Of a stretch of DNA of 64,000 nt, positions 1 to 11,127 are shown piece by piece (the stretch's first letter is position 1; each line of letters starts with the position of its first letter). The position numbers and the translations under genes were made by a program. The DNA is taken from the NCBI GenBank assembly GCA_964019695.1, contig OZ026524.1:68897074-68961073 (forward strand). The letters run 5' to 3'. This DNA is from Loripinus fragilis (taxonomy: Eukaryota; Mollusca; Bivalvia; Lucinida; Lucinidae). The notes beneath the pieces were generated by a model, which made no database searches, was not told where the DNA came from, and saw only the letters and a program-made list of their open reading frames with translations.

Positions 1-610
1 GTAATTTTGTTCCGCTCTGAATTGTAAGCATTCATATTTGAGTTTTAAGTGCGCCATTGACCCAGGTAATTAACCATTTCAGAGGATATTTTTTTCAAGT
101 TTCCTTAGCCGGAATAAGCAACGCCCCACTGGTAGTCATATGCATATCTACATAAGGAAAAACATTTTAGCTATTTTGTGCTAAATTGTGTTCATTTCAG
201 ACCAACAGTTTCAGAGGAGAAGATGTTTAACTCTTTTTACACCAATGAAATACACGTAGATAGTCCATTGTGTATATGCATATTATAAGGTCACACACTA
301 TACGAATACTTACAAGTTAATATCAAAAGACGTGGCAGCTGAGTTGCAATCCCTTTTGATGTAAACTAAAACTTAATTTCTTACTAAAACAACTTTAGTC
401 CAACATTTCTACCTGTTATTGTTGTAGTTTTTCTCCGGATCAATACAATTAAACAGAACATATTTTTAAAGCTGTTGAAGGGTGACACCAATATCGTAGG
501 CCATTAAGCTACCACCAGATTGGTGTAAGGTTACACCTAATTTTTGCAGTGTATGTTATAATTTGTCCAATGTATTTTCTTTCCGTTCCCTGAATATGGA
601 TTATGTCATA

Positions 611-680
611 ACAAACAGTGCAGACCCGGATGAAATGACACATCGTGTGGCATTTCATCTTGGTCTTCTCTGTTCGATAA
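611..680. repeat. short foldback repeat, family F2, copy 1
   Basis: Inverted halves flank a short loop: 'cagacccggatgaaatg' reads back as 'catttcatct...ggtct'. The outer words are 'aacagtgcagac' and its inverse. Related copies lie at 1981, 8839, 10751, 12322 and 43059. A non-autonomous MITE-like family is the likely identity. Confidence 0.55.
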
Positions 681-1235
681 AGTACGCAATAAGCGGTTTC
701 TGGTATACAAAGGGTATACAAAGGCTTAACATCTCTTTTATTTGGGTACAAAAGTTGACATGTTTTACAACGGATCAAATTCGTTATAGCTTTTATTGTG
801 GAAGGTTGTCACCATTTCTGTCAAATGATGAGCGGTTTTAGAGAAGATTCAAACAGTTTCCTTATCTGCCAAAGGTCACGCCCCCTTGCTGCCACGTTTT
901 TGAGGGACCAAGTTTGTTTTATCTGTTTTGTAGTGGGTCATCCATGAAATATCCCTGCAAAAATTTATTCACTTCTGACGATTTGTTGCAGGGGGTATGT
1001 TAAAAATTTCTTATAAATGTTAACGGATTAAGTTTACTTTTGTAGAGGGAATATTCCTGTGAAAATTAGCCCAGTGGTATACTGAGGAGTTGTAATTTCA
1101 AGCTGTTGACGACACACTCGATGAACTACAGACGTGGACTGATCCCAGTAGCTCACTTTGAGCACTATGCTCAGATGAGCTTTAACAAATTTAAAATCCA
1201 ACTTGCAGAACGTTTGTTCTATTCGTGCACATAGA

Positions 1236-1630
1236 ATAATAACCCTTATTCACAGATTATTATTTCGAGCTCATAGATTATTAAATCGAGCTCTTAGATT
1301 TCTATTTCGTTTTAATCATTTATTAATTTGTGCGCACGAATTATTATTCCGTGAGCTCGCAATCTTATTTTGAGTGCACGGAATAATATTCCGTTTGCAC
1401 GAATTATTATTCCGTTAGCATGAATTAATATTCCGTTTGAACAAATTATTATTCCGTTTGCATGGATTATTATTCCGTTTTCACAAATTATTATTCCGTT
1501 TGCATGGATTATTTTTCCGTTTTCACGAATTATTATTCCGTTTGCACGAATTATTATTCCGTTTGCATGGATAATTATTCCGTTTGCATGGATTATTATT
1601 TCATCTGCACAGGTTATTAAATTGTGCACA
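1236..1630. repeat. tandem repeat, ~24-bp unit
   Basis: About sixteen imperfect copies of a 24-bp unit of the type 'attattattccgtttgcacg'. Because 24 is a multiple of three, the minus strand stays open and would read as a repeated NGIII(H/R)A peptide. The peptide is a by-product of the repeat and shows no sign of being a gene. Confidence 0.85.
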
Positions 1631-1752
1631 CGGAATATCTATTTCTAAATGAATGTCCTAAACATACCACCATAGATACCAGATGAATTTACAAATTATG
1701 CTGCATTTGAGAGACACTGTAGGTTCTTTTCATTTAACAAAAAGCTCAGACT

Positions 1753-1980
1753 ACTATAAAACTTTTTTTCATTCTCAACTCAAAGGAGCACGAAATTTCA
1801 ACTGCTCATAAAACTAAAATACCAACAAATAAAGAAGTTACTTGCTTTATGTCTCTCAAATGTGGTATTTATCATGCTAATAAATGTTAAAATACCAACA
1901 ATTGTTGGCATTTTAACATTTATGAGCAGGATAAATTTCGTGCTCAGCTGAGTTGAGTATGAAAAAAAGTGTTATAACCT
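1753..1980. mobile_element. MITE family M1, copy 1
   Basis: The terminal inverted repeats are 'ataaaactttttttcattctcaactc' on the left and its inverse '...gttgagtatgaaaaaaagtgttat' on the right. A central palindrome is built on 'caacaattgttg' with flanking 'gttaaaat'. Copies with the same layout are at 13901, 23815 and 24178. No coding capacity, so a non-autonomous DNA transposon. Confidence 0.7.
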
Positions 1981-2045
1981 AGGGGCCAGATCCTGACGAA
2001 GTACCAGATTATGTGGCATTCTGTCTGGATCTTCATTGTTTACCA
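1981..2045. repeat. foldback repeat F2, copy 2
   Basis: A diverged F2 copy: 'ccagatcctgacgaagtacc' and 'ggcattctgtctggatc' form the arms. It lies directly against the right end of the M1 copy. Confidence 0.4.
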
Positions 2046-2850
2046 AAAGAGTATGATCAGGAAATGTCACAATCACAGATCACAGACCAATCCATGGTAC
2101 CGTGAGGAAGAGACATAATAACACAGATAAATATGCATACAGAAAAGGAAGAATGCACTAAACAATTGACTTGTTTACGCTTAACGGAATATTTAGTTAA
2201 ATGAAAAAGAATATATTTTGGACAGTCTGCTATTTATTCAAATGGATTGAAGGTCACTTTTTCTTATATATTTTCATTTATTAATTAAATAGAACAGAAC
2301 AGCGTTTTCTAAAGTCTGAACTATTTGCTAAGTTGCAGAAGCAAAAGCTCATATGAGTTTAAGGGAATGTATCATATTTGCATAGACTAAGTCATTTGGC
2401 ATGAGGATACTTGTCTTAGGATCTAGCGACCAGGTAAGACGCTCATCTCTCTATACAGCTACATAGACCAACTAGAATATGGACATTCGACATGTTGTAA
2501 TCTATTATATTGTCTCAAGGGCGAAAAACAAAAAATGTTGTTCATACTGCATGGATGCGCAGACTACTTTGAGCCTTTGTTGTTTCCATGCACCAAAATT
2601 AGGTTTTCTTGCCTTAAGGCCCATGTTAATATTGTAAATTCAGAAATTTTCGCGAGCGTTTTATTTTCGTGAAACTTCGTTGAAATGAAACCCTCGCAAA
2701 ATGGAGAAACCCCTCCGCCTGTGACTGATGTAATTAAATCATGCACCAGTCGCTAATTTTTGACATTGTAAATATGTCTTTTGTTATTCACGAAAATAAA
2801 ATTCTCGCGAAAATTTCCAAATTGACAATACTATGTGCGTCTCTTTACAG

Positions 2851-2900
2851 ACCCGAGTCCTACAAAGAAGACTTTAAGACAGCAGAAGGATTTTCAACAG
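2851..2900 (+). CDS. TREH: trehalase exon a
   Basis: It lies between 'ctctttacag' and 'gtactg'. It reads PESYKEDFKTAEGFST and starts with one base completing an Arg codon, so it matches the RPESY block of trehalases. It ends one base into the next codon. Confidence 0.88.
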
Positions 2901-5340
2901 GTACTGCTTTAACTTGAATAACCACAGAAACACTTTCAACGCAAAATATTTCAAAAGTATAATTTTAGTTAAAACGAGGTCTTGCTGAAATTATTGTACC
3001 GTTCAGAGGTTATGACAGACATTTACCCAATCAGGTTTTGATTAAAAAGGATAATTATTGACTGATAAACTTCTACTTTCATTTTCATAAATATGGGTTT
3101 CAATTTTTGATAAAATTGCGTTACAATGGATGAAATAATATATGGAATATTTATTTTTAGCCTTGTTTTGCGTTAGAAGTGTGGTTCAGTATATATTGTC
3201 CCACGCCTTTGCATATATTGCGTACCCATAATCAACACACTGTCCACGAAGAGGGCCTATAGTAGCCGCCTTTTAACCCTTTTTATTTTAATGGAATATC
3301 CTACACAAATTAATACAAATACATTTTTGTATTTTAAAGAATTGTTGGTAAGAATTTCTATAAAATTATGTATTCCTGTCCTTGAAGATTTTTTATCGTG
3401 GTAAATAGTGCAGCTCCTGATAAAATGCCGCTGAAATACATGTTTGCTGGTACCCAGAATGAAAACGGTTAAACCAGCGGGCACCTGCGTTGTGGAGAAA
3501 AAATGAATGATCCCATGCTTCTTCAGTTGGTTTTTCAACATTTTCTTAACCGGCAGAAGTAAAATAATTTTGAGACATCTGCCCAAAGAATAATTATATG
3601 GTTAAATCTCTGCTCTTTAAACCAATCAGATAGTTGGAAATAAAATAAACATATAAAGCGCCATCACAATTGCAGCAGATGGAAAATTTGGCGACATCTT
3701 TCCTAATTTTTGAAAAAAAATAAGGAATGATATTTCATGAGAATCGTCTGCCAGCAGACGATTCTCATAAAATATCATGCCTTATTTGTTGTGTTTGAAA
3801 AAGCAGCAAAATTTTAAATTGTCGTCTGCTGCACATTACAGGGTGTACTTAATGGACTGATAAAATTTGAAATTATTGATAAAGCTGGTAATTTTTTGTT
3901 TTTCAGAAGAAGCAAAAAAACTTTATTCTAACCTAGCCTCAGGGGCTGAATCGGGATGGGACTTTTCATCTCGTTGGTTCCTACATGAAGATACGAGTAA
4001 ATCACTAACAGACACGATAACAACGGACATTCTACCAGTTGACCTCAACAGTATTCTCTGCTGGAACGAAAAATTGTTGTCAAATTTCTTCATAAGTTTG
4101 GGTACGTATACAACCTGCATTGGCTGCCTGTACAAATTCCACACTGTACAAGGCGATAAAAAACGACAGAATTATAAAAATCTATGCACGCGGACATACA
4201 AAAGTAAAAAATTGGTTAATTGTATCTACTTTTTTGCTTAAAAATCCATTCACGCGACATACAAAAGTAAAAAAATTAGTTAATTGTATCTGCTTTTTGC
4301 TTTACTCTAGAACGTATTGAAAGAGACATCCATGGAAAACTGTTCAGCATTATTGAAAAAAAAAACACTGTGAATTCTGCAAATGATTTTTTCCGCAAAA
4401 AATATGTTTTAATTATTTTCATAATATACTCAACGTTTTAGGGCTGACATTACATAACGTTTCTAAAAAAATCGCATTTTATATCTTTTCCAACTCGTTT
4501 GATAAATCTAATAGAACACGGGCATTCGTGTAGGATCCTCAGTATGTATATCTTTAAGTTATTATCAGGATTCGAGTAACCGACAATTAAAATGTACGAA
4601 TTTGTACATGGAAGGCATACTCTTTCAGGCAATGCGTCCAAATCGAGAACGTACCAATCTCTTTCACAAAAGAGAGCAGATGCTATACAAGAGGTCATGT
4701 GGAACAACAATGATGGAGTATGGTATGATTTTAACTCTCGTACAGGACGGCAACGCAGACATTTCTACCCTTCTGATGTGTTCCCTTTGTATGTTGGTTG
4801 CTTTAAAGACTCTGATGTCGCAGACTTTGAAACTGACGTGGAAAATTACCTTCAGGTGGGTTGCTTTAAAGACTCTGATGTCGCAGACTTTGAAACGGAC
4901 GTGCAAAATTACCTACAGGTACATGTATGATATAATGATTTACATATATGTACCAGGTTATTTGAGTGATTTTATGTTTTGGGCATACCGTACTCATTGC
5001 TTATTTAGGATTGTAATCTACAGTTGATGCAATGCAGTCATCTATCATAAGACCAGTTAAGCAAAATATTTCAGCGAAAAATTGCGATTATTTTCTTATC
5101 CATCAGTTTAAACATGTGTTTTGGCTGCTAAAAAGAACCGTCTCATTGAGACGGTTCTTTTGAGTACCCACAACATATGTTTTGATTGAAAAATAAGAAT
5201 AATAATTTTCAGTCACGCGCTCTTATCTGGGGGCCGGAATTCTATTTTTTAGCATTTGTCAAATACAATTCAATTGTGGTACTTAACGCTTATAACATGT
5301 GGGCATTTGAAGCTCAGACACAGTCTTGCCGGCTCCTGCG

Positions 5341-5397
<57 letters not shown>

Positions 5398-8300
5398 CGG
5401 ACACACACGAAATCTCATCTGAACCTAGCCTGGCCACATCTACAAAATATGGAAGTAGATGAACAATCGTACAAAAAACAATACCTGGAAGTAAAAGTTG
5501 CTCAAAAGCTGCACATGCTCGGTTACAGTGTGTCTTTAACGTGAGAGATAAACAACATGGCACGGTGCCAAAATATAGAGTTATCCATCTCAGTATACCC
5601 CGAAGCATACTGTTGATAATCTACCACCAAACCAGCCCCAATGCACATGGGGTCTTCCCCTTCAGTGCTACTGAATGTGTCTTGTCATAAGAAACATGAA
5701 TATATATGGTTTACGGGAGGAGGGGATCTGAACGGTTTTCATATCTACCATATCCCCAAATTTTAGAACAATCTGTCCAGTTGTTACCGAGAACTCGTCT
5801 GGAAAACATTTGGGCAGAAAGAAATAGAAGTGGAAGAAGAAAAGGAAAAAGGAAAAGAAAGGGAAGAAGAAGAATAGGAAGAAGAAACAGAGCAAAAACA
5901 ATACGTCTCCCCACTTCGTTTGGGAGACTTAATTATTTAATATCTTGGGCCTATTCTCAAAATTGCTATATTCCCCAGTTTAAATATAATGTTCTATAAA
6001 AATTGTCTGACCGCTTGTGTCCGTTGTACGCTTAGATTTGCCTCCTTATTTGCGCATTGGAAATAAAGTTGCACTTTGCCAATAACTTCAATTGAAGAGA
6101 GTTTTAAATAAATCACCAAATATTGCATATGTGTATTTTGCATCCATGGAAACTGTGAAACCCAAAAGTTGATGTATAAGTTGCTTCCAAAAAGTAAATA
6201 TCCTACTAAAATGCTTTATATTCTAACAGAACACACTTTAACTATTTATGTAAAATTTAAAATTGGTTCCAAAGAAAAAAAACTTCATCCCTTTAAGAAA
6301 AAATCGTTCTAGAATGATTCAGAACATTTTATTTCAAACAGCATTTTAAACGCTTAAAATTTGACTACTCAGCTTCAGAGACTGTTTCAAACCAGCGAAT
6401 AAAGTTAAGAGGTATTGATTTGGTGACTGCGTATTCCTAGAGATCAGACTAACCTATGTAAAGTCAATTATTACAAAATATAAAGATAAATAAATGAGTA
6501 ATTGTAATTTCAAATGTGTTCAAATAAACATGAAATACCTCTTGTAGTTTAAGGGCCCTCCCATAAATGTCATCCATTTTAAATCATGACAGCAATAAAA
6601 GGGTCTGATTTCTCCATTTTACTACATATGAATTTTAAAACTGTTGGTGGTAATTCAAAATTAACACTTCCGGACGTTCTACATCCTATTCTTATTCTCA
6701 TTATCATAGGAAGAAGGCGTTTTCAGTTATAAAAGTGGAGTACCTACATCTATGATCAATACCACACAACAGTGGGACTTTCCTAATGGGTGGCCACCAC
6801 TTCAGGAGATAGTAGTTACTGCCCTTGACAACGGTAATACAGCCTCAAGTCATGACAGAGCCATGGAGCTGGTTCGGAAATGGATATACACCAATTGGAG
6901 CGGATGGAACAGAACAAAACATATGTTTGAAAAGGTGAGATAGTTTGCTGAGATGTTAAACTGATTATCAATTATATATACTTAATTACTTTCCACCAAA
7001 TCCGCTGGGTATCCTAGTAAAATGAAATATTTTATTAGTAACGGAGGTGTTGGAACAGCCAGCCAGCAAAAGTCCTGTACATAACGTCGTGGTGAATGAC
7101 GTCACGCAAATGTTGATAAACAAAGAAAGCTATTGGTTTACGGCGTTCGTGTTTCAGACGCCTGATGGAAATAGGTTTGCAAAAGAAATAGGCTTAGAAT
7201 ATGGATTCATCTGAAAATATGACATTTTCCCAATTTTAACACAATTTCAAATCCTCTTGGCCATTTAACTGTTAAGCAGGACTGTACTTTCCTTTTAGCC
7301 TTTCTCCTATCAATTGGGTTCTTACTATGTAGCATCAAATTTGAACACCCAAAATGCACTTAAAATATCTTTTAAAAGTAATTATGTAAAATTATATAAT
7401 TTGTGCAAGCTACAAGTGCACATACACCAAAGTCAATCAAGTGTTTCATTGTTGATACACTCGATAGTTTCAATTCTTAAAATATTTTCACAATGCACTT
7501 TATACATGACTTCATAGATTCCCACCACAGTTTTCTTTGCTGCTCTCCTTACTATCTCATAATTCGAAATAGAGTTTTGGTAAGCGACTTTGATTTGCTA
7601 AAAGTATGATCAACTTTTTAGAAGTTAAAACTTGACACAAAACATCTGCAAAACAAGCCATATTTTTACTCACTATAAATAGATATGTCGTGCATACAGG
7701 AGCAGAAATAAATCATATCTCAAACAAAGCATAAGTTTATTACAAACTCTCAAACAAGTATAGGGTATGTAAATAATTATGACAAAAATTATTATCTATA
7801 AAAAATTTGGAAAGCAGCTGTAGAGATGGGTCAAACTGCCTATTTAAAAAGAGAGACCATGCTACCTATCTATATAGATGGACAAAATTTACTATCAATA
7901 CAGATAGACCAAACTACCAATTATATAGGCGGACCAAACTACTTATCTATACATGTTTAATAGTTTGAGAGAGTTGCAGATAACATGTTTTTCTATCCAA
8001 AATCATAGAAATAATAGAAACCCTGTAGATATTTTGACATTCGCAGCCAGTCTCAAATATACCAGCTTAGCTTCATCGACTAGCTAGAATAATGTAAAAG
8101 GTATAATACATGTAAAGATAATACACTTTCCAATCAGGGAAAAGTTAAAGCGCTGATCTGGTTTTACCAAAAATTGATTTAACTTTCACTATTAATTTCG
8201 AGAAAATGGATAAAGCGGAGGTGTTATTCGACTAACCCTTTACCTCATAGAGACGCCTTTTAACACTTTTGCAAACAGAGCAGACACAATTCAGGTAGTT

Positions 8301-10268
8301 CTTATAAGAGCTGCCTGATCAGGGTCTGCTCTGTTTGATAATGGAAATATGATTAGATATGATCCTACGCTAGTGGACATTTCAAGTGATTTATTTGTTC
8401 TATGTACAGACGTGAAAGTTTATGTATATAATTATTCATAGTGGGTTGAGCCTAGCATAGATATTCATGAAGAAATTTAAAGATGTTTAATTATTTTTGT
8501 AGGAGGGCAGTGGCTCAGTGGTAGAGTGCTTGACTGTTGAGGCGTTGCAGGTTCGAGCCTCACCCGCGTCACTGAGTTGTGATCTTGAGCAAGACACATT
8601 AATCCTTGCTTAGTACTGGTTCAACCCAGGAAGACCCGTTCCAACATAACTGAGAAATTGTTGACTGGGACGTTGGGAATCAAATCAAACAAACAAAAAT
8701 AGTGTTCTTTGAGCTTTCTGAGTAAAAAGGGGTGTTATTCTGTATTAGCTACTCTACTTTTCTTGTCTATCCTATAATTTGGGTCAAGAGGAGTTGTAAT
8801 AAAAATATAACACTAGCGTCCATTTTATGAGGCATTGGCAAACAGTGTAGATTCTGATCAGATGCTACAAATGTGGCATCTAATTATGATCTGCACTGTT
8901 TGCAATGAAATGAACTGTAAAATTGCTAACCAACAGCCCTTAAATTCGAAATGGATTCGTGCAATTGATAATGCATAAATAGGGTTAAATTGGTACTTCA
9001 ATCTCTTAGAAAACACACTTTTGACATTTTACTGTATTTATATATTTTTCTACATTTATATCTTTCTATTCTAATTGGTGTCAGAAGGAGTATTTTCAAT
9101 TAGAAGGATACTTCAAAGTCTCAGCAGTCTTAAGTATTGTGGTTTTATGTTATATTCTTATATCTTCCTTTCTATTTCAGTATTCTGTTCTAGAAGTTGG
9201 ATCAAGAGGTGGTGGTGGGGAATACTCAGTCCAGGTATGTAAATATTCTGGGGAAAAAAAATGGATCCTTCAGAACTAGAGAGAACTACAATTTTAGAAA
9301 ACAGCATACTCGGTTTTATTGAGTCTGTTCATGAGAACTAATGAAATATGCAACAGTTCTCACGCACCCGAGCACCGGATTAAGTGGTATTCTGCTTTCC
9401 ATTAGAACCCAATATTTCGGAAGACTGTGTACAGTTCTAGCACATTGCATGTCTAAGACACAAGAACATTGAATATCGAAGATAATTGAAAATTAACAAT
9501 ACCGTTAAAAGATAAATGAGCCAGTGCATGAGATTTCCAACAATGTGGCATTTTTTACAAGTGTAGACTCGGACAAGCCTCTGCAGCCTCCTTTTAGGCT
9601 TAGAAACTCCAAATGGTATTCAGTCAGTAGCTTAACACTCAAAGAATACTCAAGCGACTTACAAAGGCTCTGATCAGACTGCGCGTATGCGCAGGCTGGT
9701 CTGAGCCTTTGCTGGTCGCACATACCAAATTGTTGGAAATCTCATGCACTGGCTCAAATGTTGAAATATCCATCTTTACATATTTGAATCAATATAATTT
9801 TCACTAATTGTATAATAATCATAATAGCCGTATATTATATGAGAGTTATTAAACATATTCCAGGCCGTCAGGCATTAATTTTCTTATATCTGAACCAAAA
9901 CATATGATGTGGGTCCTTAAAAGAACCATCTCACTGAGACGGTTCTTTTGAGCATCCAAATCATATGTTTAAACAGGTTGATATGAAAAAACCAGAGTTG
10001 AACTTCCTAATTACCTAAACCCATCTTTTAGTTAGTATACTTAACATCATGTTATATTTTACCACAGGAAGGATTTGGGTGGACGAATGGCGTAGTTCTT
10101 GATTTCTTATCTCGGTATGGAGCTGAATTTACCCTGAATGACATAATTGATGAGCTACAAGCTGGGGCGACATGTGATGGGGCAACGTGTGGTGGATTGG
10201 CGCTTTGTGCACCATCATTTGTCATATTCCTTATGTTTTTCATTTGTACAGTTTTCCCATTATTTTGA
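2851..10268 (+). CDS. TREH: trehalase (GH37), 3' two thirds, six exons
   Basis: Alpha,alpha-trehalase splits trehalose into two glucose molecules. Six exons join without a phase break: 2851-2900, 3907-4101, 4629-4855 (or 4918), 6710-6934, 9181-9234 and 10068-10268, giving about 316 residues. Landmarks in order are RPESYKEDF, ESGWDFSSRW (the Asp is the family's catalytic acid), PVDLNSILCWNEKLL, the signature QWDFPNGWPPLQ, and GGGGEYSVQ followed by EGFGWTNGVVLDFL (the Glu is the usual base). The frame ends in a Cys-rich spacer and a ~20-residue hydrophobic tail just before the stop, as expected for a membrane- or GPI-anchored animal trehalase. The 5' third, with the signal peptide and PGGRF signature, lies outside the window or was not found. 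The gene converges on the minus-strand gene ending at 16018. The identification is secure. Exon edges rest on GT/AG and phase. Confidence 0.93.
3721..3786. repeat. foldback repeat in trehalase intron
   Basis: Near-perfect inverted arms 'gagaatcgtctg' / 'cagacgattctc' extend outward through 'aaggaatgatattt' / 'aaatatcatgcctta'. No further copy was noticed in the window. Confidence 0.6.
3907..4101 (+). CDS. TREH: trehalase exon b (catalytic Asp exon)
   Basis: It follows 'tttttcag' and ends before 'gtacgta'. It encodes EEAKKLYSNLASGAESGWD and then the FSSRWF stretch through NEKLLSNFFISLG. The Asp of GWDFSSRW is in the position of the family's catalytic acid. It begins with two bases and ends with one, in phase with both neighbours. 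Confidence 0.93.
4629..4918 (+). CDS. TREH: trehalase exon c with duplicated 3' end
   Basis: It follows 'ctctttcag' at 4628. It reads NASKSRTYQSLSQKRADAIQ onward to FYPSDVFPLYVGCF, the RR.FYPS...PL block of trehalases. The last 63 bases are duplicated (4793-4855 and 4856-4918), and each copy is followed by a GT that could serve as donor (gtgggt, gtacat). Either donor keeps phase 0 into the next exon. The shorter form (to 4855) matches the usual family length. The longer form would add a 21-residue tandem repeat. Confidence 0.88.
4793..4918 (+). repeat. 63-bp tandem duplication at an exon/intron border
   Basis: Two 63-bp copies differ at four positions. Each encodes VGCFKDSDVADF...YLQ, and each ends in 'cag' followed by gt. 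The 3' splice-donor end of the exon has therefore been doubled. Confidence 0.95.
5110..5183. repeat. palindromic MITE family F1, copy 1
   Basis: The core 'aaaagaaccgtctca' faces 'tgagacggttctttt', inside outer arms ending in 'aaacatgtg' and 'catatgttt'. Further copies are at 9897, 33251 and 38562. Copies 1 and 4 share a further ~60 bp downstream, so the full element is longer than the palindrome. Confidence 0.8.
5344..5395. repeat. (CA)n microsatellite
   Basis: About 26 uninterrupted CA units in the trehalase intron. Open frames over it (poly-Thr/His, poly-Cys/Val) are artefacts of the repeat. Confidence 0.98.
5818..5890. repeat. purine-rich simple sequence
   Basis: A run almost free of pyrimidines on the plus strand, made of 'gaagaagaaa'-type words. 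It gives spurious Lys/Arg-rich and Phe/Leu-rich frames on the two strands. Confidence 0.8.
6710..6934 (+). CDS. TREH: trehalase exon d (signature 2)
   Basis: It lies between 'attatcatag' and 'gtgaga'. It reads EEGVFSYKSGVPTSMINTT, then QWDFPNGWPPLQEIVV, then HDRAMELVRKWIYTN to MFEK. QWDxPxGW is the second PROSITE signature of trehalases. Phase 0 at both ends, 75 codons. Confidence 0.97.
8271..8339. repeat. foldback repeat, F2-like
   Basis: 'gcaaacagagcagac' faces 'gtctgctctgtttg', with 'tcaggtagttctt' / 'agagctgcctga' inside. The end words match family F2 but the centre differs. Confidence 0.5.
8501..8699 (+). mobile_element. tRNA-derived SINE, full-length copy
   Basis: The 5' part is a tRNA-like pol III promoter: A box 'tggctcagtggtagag' and B box 'ggttcgagcc'. 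A conserved body follows (gatcttgagcaagacaca, then tactggttcaaccc), and the tail is 'caaatcaaacaaacaaa'. The 'cttgagcaagacact' word recalls the V-SINE superfamily, to which the molluscan RUDI SINE belongs. That family name is from memory and not checked. Copies in the opposite orientation are at 14301, 37267 and 53930. Confidence 0.85.
8839..8903. repeat. foldback repeat F2, copy 3
   Basis: 'gcaaacagtgtagattctgatcagatg' faces 'catctaattatgatctgcactgtttgc'. It is a clear but imperfect hairpin. Confidence 0.6.
9181..9234 (+). CDS. TREH: trehalase exon e (glycine-rich, catalytic Glu)
   Basis: A 54-bp exon between 'tctatttcag' and 'gtatgt'. It reads YSVLEVGSRGGGGEYSVQ, the GGGGEY.VQ block just before GFGWTNG. 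The Glu in this block is the usual candidate for the general base. Phase 0 at both ends. Confidence 0.95.
9518..9755. mobile_element. MITE family M2, copy A
   Basis: The terminal inverted repeats 'gagccagtgcatgagatttc' and its inverse lie at the two ends. The inner part holds 'ctctgatcagactgcgc' hairpin words. A second copy in the opposite orientation lies at 32892-33128, inside the other gene. Confidence 0.8.
9897..9970. repeat. palindromic MITE family F1, copy 2
   Basis: 'aaaagaaccatctca' faces 'tgagacggttctttt', between 'catatga' and 'tcatatg' outer words. It lies in the last trehalase intron. Confidence 0.75.
10068..10268 (+). CDS. TREH: trehalase last exon
   Basis: It follows 'ttaccacag' and reads EGFGWTNGVVLDFLSRYG, the conserved trehalase block. 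A short Cys/Gly-rich spacer and a strongly hydrophobic stretch (FVIFLMFFICTVFPLF) come next, then TGA at 10266-10268. A hydrophobic end of this kind fits a GPI-anchor signal or a transmembrane tail. Confidence 0.94.
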   Translation, partial: EGFGWTNGVVLDFLSRYGAEFTLNDIIDELQAGATCDGATCGGLALCAPSFVIFLMFFICTVFPLF

Positions 10269-10382
10269 CATGATTATTCAACAAGGTTCTAAACAATGAC
10301 TCATGTCACCTAACACACCCTTAAAACTTTAGCACGAAATATCTCGTGATGTGCAAGGTCTACACTGATGTAGGTGGTATAA

Positions 10383-10485
10383 AATAGTTATACCATGTTT
10401 GTCCTCCTGTACGTAAGATAATCCACTCGCTAAAGCTCGTGGATTATCTCCACGTACAGGCGGACAACCCATGGTATAACTATTA
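10383..10485. repeat. foldback MITE, ~100 bp
   Basis: 'aatagttataccatg' faces 'catggtataactatt', and inside this 'tgtacgtaagataatccac' faces 'gtggattatctccacgtaca'. It is a long hairpin only ~115 bases after the trehalase stop, so it may lie in the 3' UTR. Confidence 0.75.
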
Positions 10486-10653
10486 CTTATCATTCATAAA
10501 TAGTTCCACAAGCCTATTCAACCGTTTTCTTTAAACGCTTCATTGCACTCTATCATTCATGTATTGCTTCTTTTTTAACATGCCAAAATAACGGGTTTCT
10601 AAATAATTTCCCATTGCACCATGTCCACAAGAATTTTCCATAAATCTACATAC

Positions 10654-10659
10654 AATAAA
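10654..10659 (+). promoter_or_regulatory. possible trehalase poly(A) signal
   Basis: AATAAA about 390 bases after the stop codon. It is the nearest canonical hexamer I noticed. In AT-rich DNA this carries little weight. Confidence 0.25.
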
Positions 10660-10750
10660 GTCAGGATTATCCAATGTATATATCGAGGATTCACAGGTTA
10701 TTATTTCCAAGCATATTGTATTTCTTTCTCTGAAGATCGAGTTTGTCTTT

Positions 10751-10812
10751 AAGCAAACAATGCAAACCCAGATGAAATGCCGCACAGTGCTCATCTGGGT
10801 TTTCACTGTTCG
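10751..10812. repeat. foldback repeat F2, copy 4
   Basis: 'caaacccagatgaaatg' faces 'tcatctgggtttt', with outer 'aacaatgca' and 'cactgtt' words. Confidence 0.55.
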
Positions 10813-11127
10813 TTAAAGTATCCGTTTAGGGGTTTCCAATCTACTATGGGTTAATACAGAACTCCCTTCATTTAAACTTACTTGTCTAAGTGGTTTCTTA
10901 AGAGAACCACATTTTTACCGTGTTTTGAACGTTCTGTAAGCCAACAATGATCAGACGCTGTGTTCTGCACCTTCAGTTCTAGATCTGCACTGTGTGCATA
11001 TATTCCCCAAAAGGGTGTTCTGTTCGTATTGGCTAGTTTAAAATGTATATAGTGTGTATCAATATATAGTTTTCTAATGACGCAATTCTTGTGAATTTAT
11101 ATTTTGAAAATCCCCCTCACTTCACTC

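Larger units (their letters stand above)
1..2850. other. sequence upstream of the first recognised trehalase exon
   Basis: No exon is recognised here. The first trehalase exon in the window starts in the middle of a codon, so earlier exons must exist, but nothing in these bases reads like the upstream trehalase region (the PGGRF signature or the RY..G stretch before RPESY). The stretch holds short foldbacks, a 24-bp tandem array and one MITE, listed separately. It is probably intron. Confidence 0.5.
6935..9180 (+). other. trehalase intron, 2.2 kb
   Basis: AT-rich intron. The only recognisable content is a SINE (8501-8699) and two short foldbacks (8271-8339, 8839-8903). Around 7850-7950 there is a weak run of 'gacaaaattactatctatat' type words. 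Nothing else was seen. Confidence 0.7.

Noticed and set aside
1312..1629. 105-codon minus-strand frame in the 24-bp repeat
   Set aside because: The open frame is explained by a repeat unit that is a multiple of three.
5418..5544. Plus-strand frame MEVDEQSYKKQYLEVKVAQK... as a trehalase exon
   Set aside because: The trehalase reads straight from exon c (YLQ) to exon d (EEGVFSYKSG). No family sequence is missing between them, and the frame runs on from a CA repeat.
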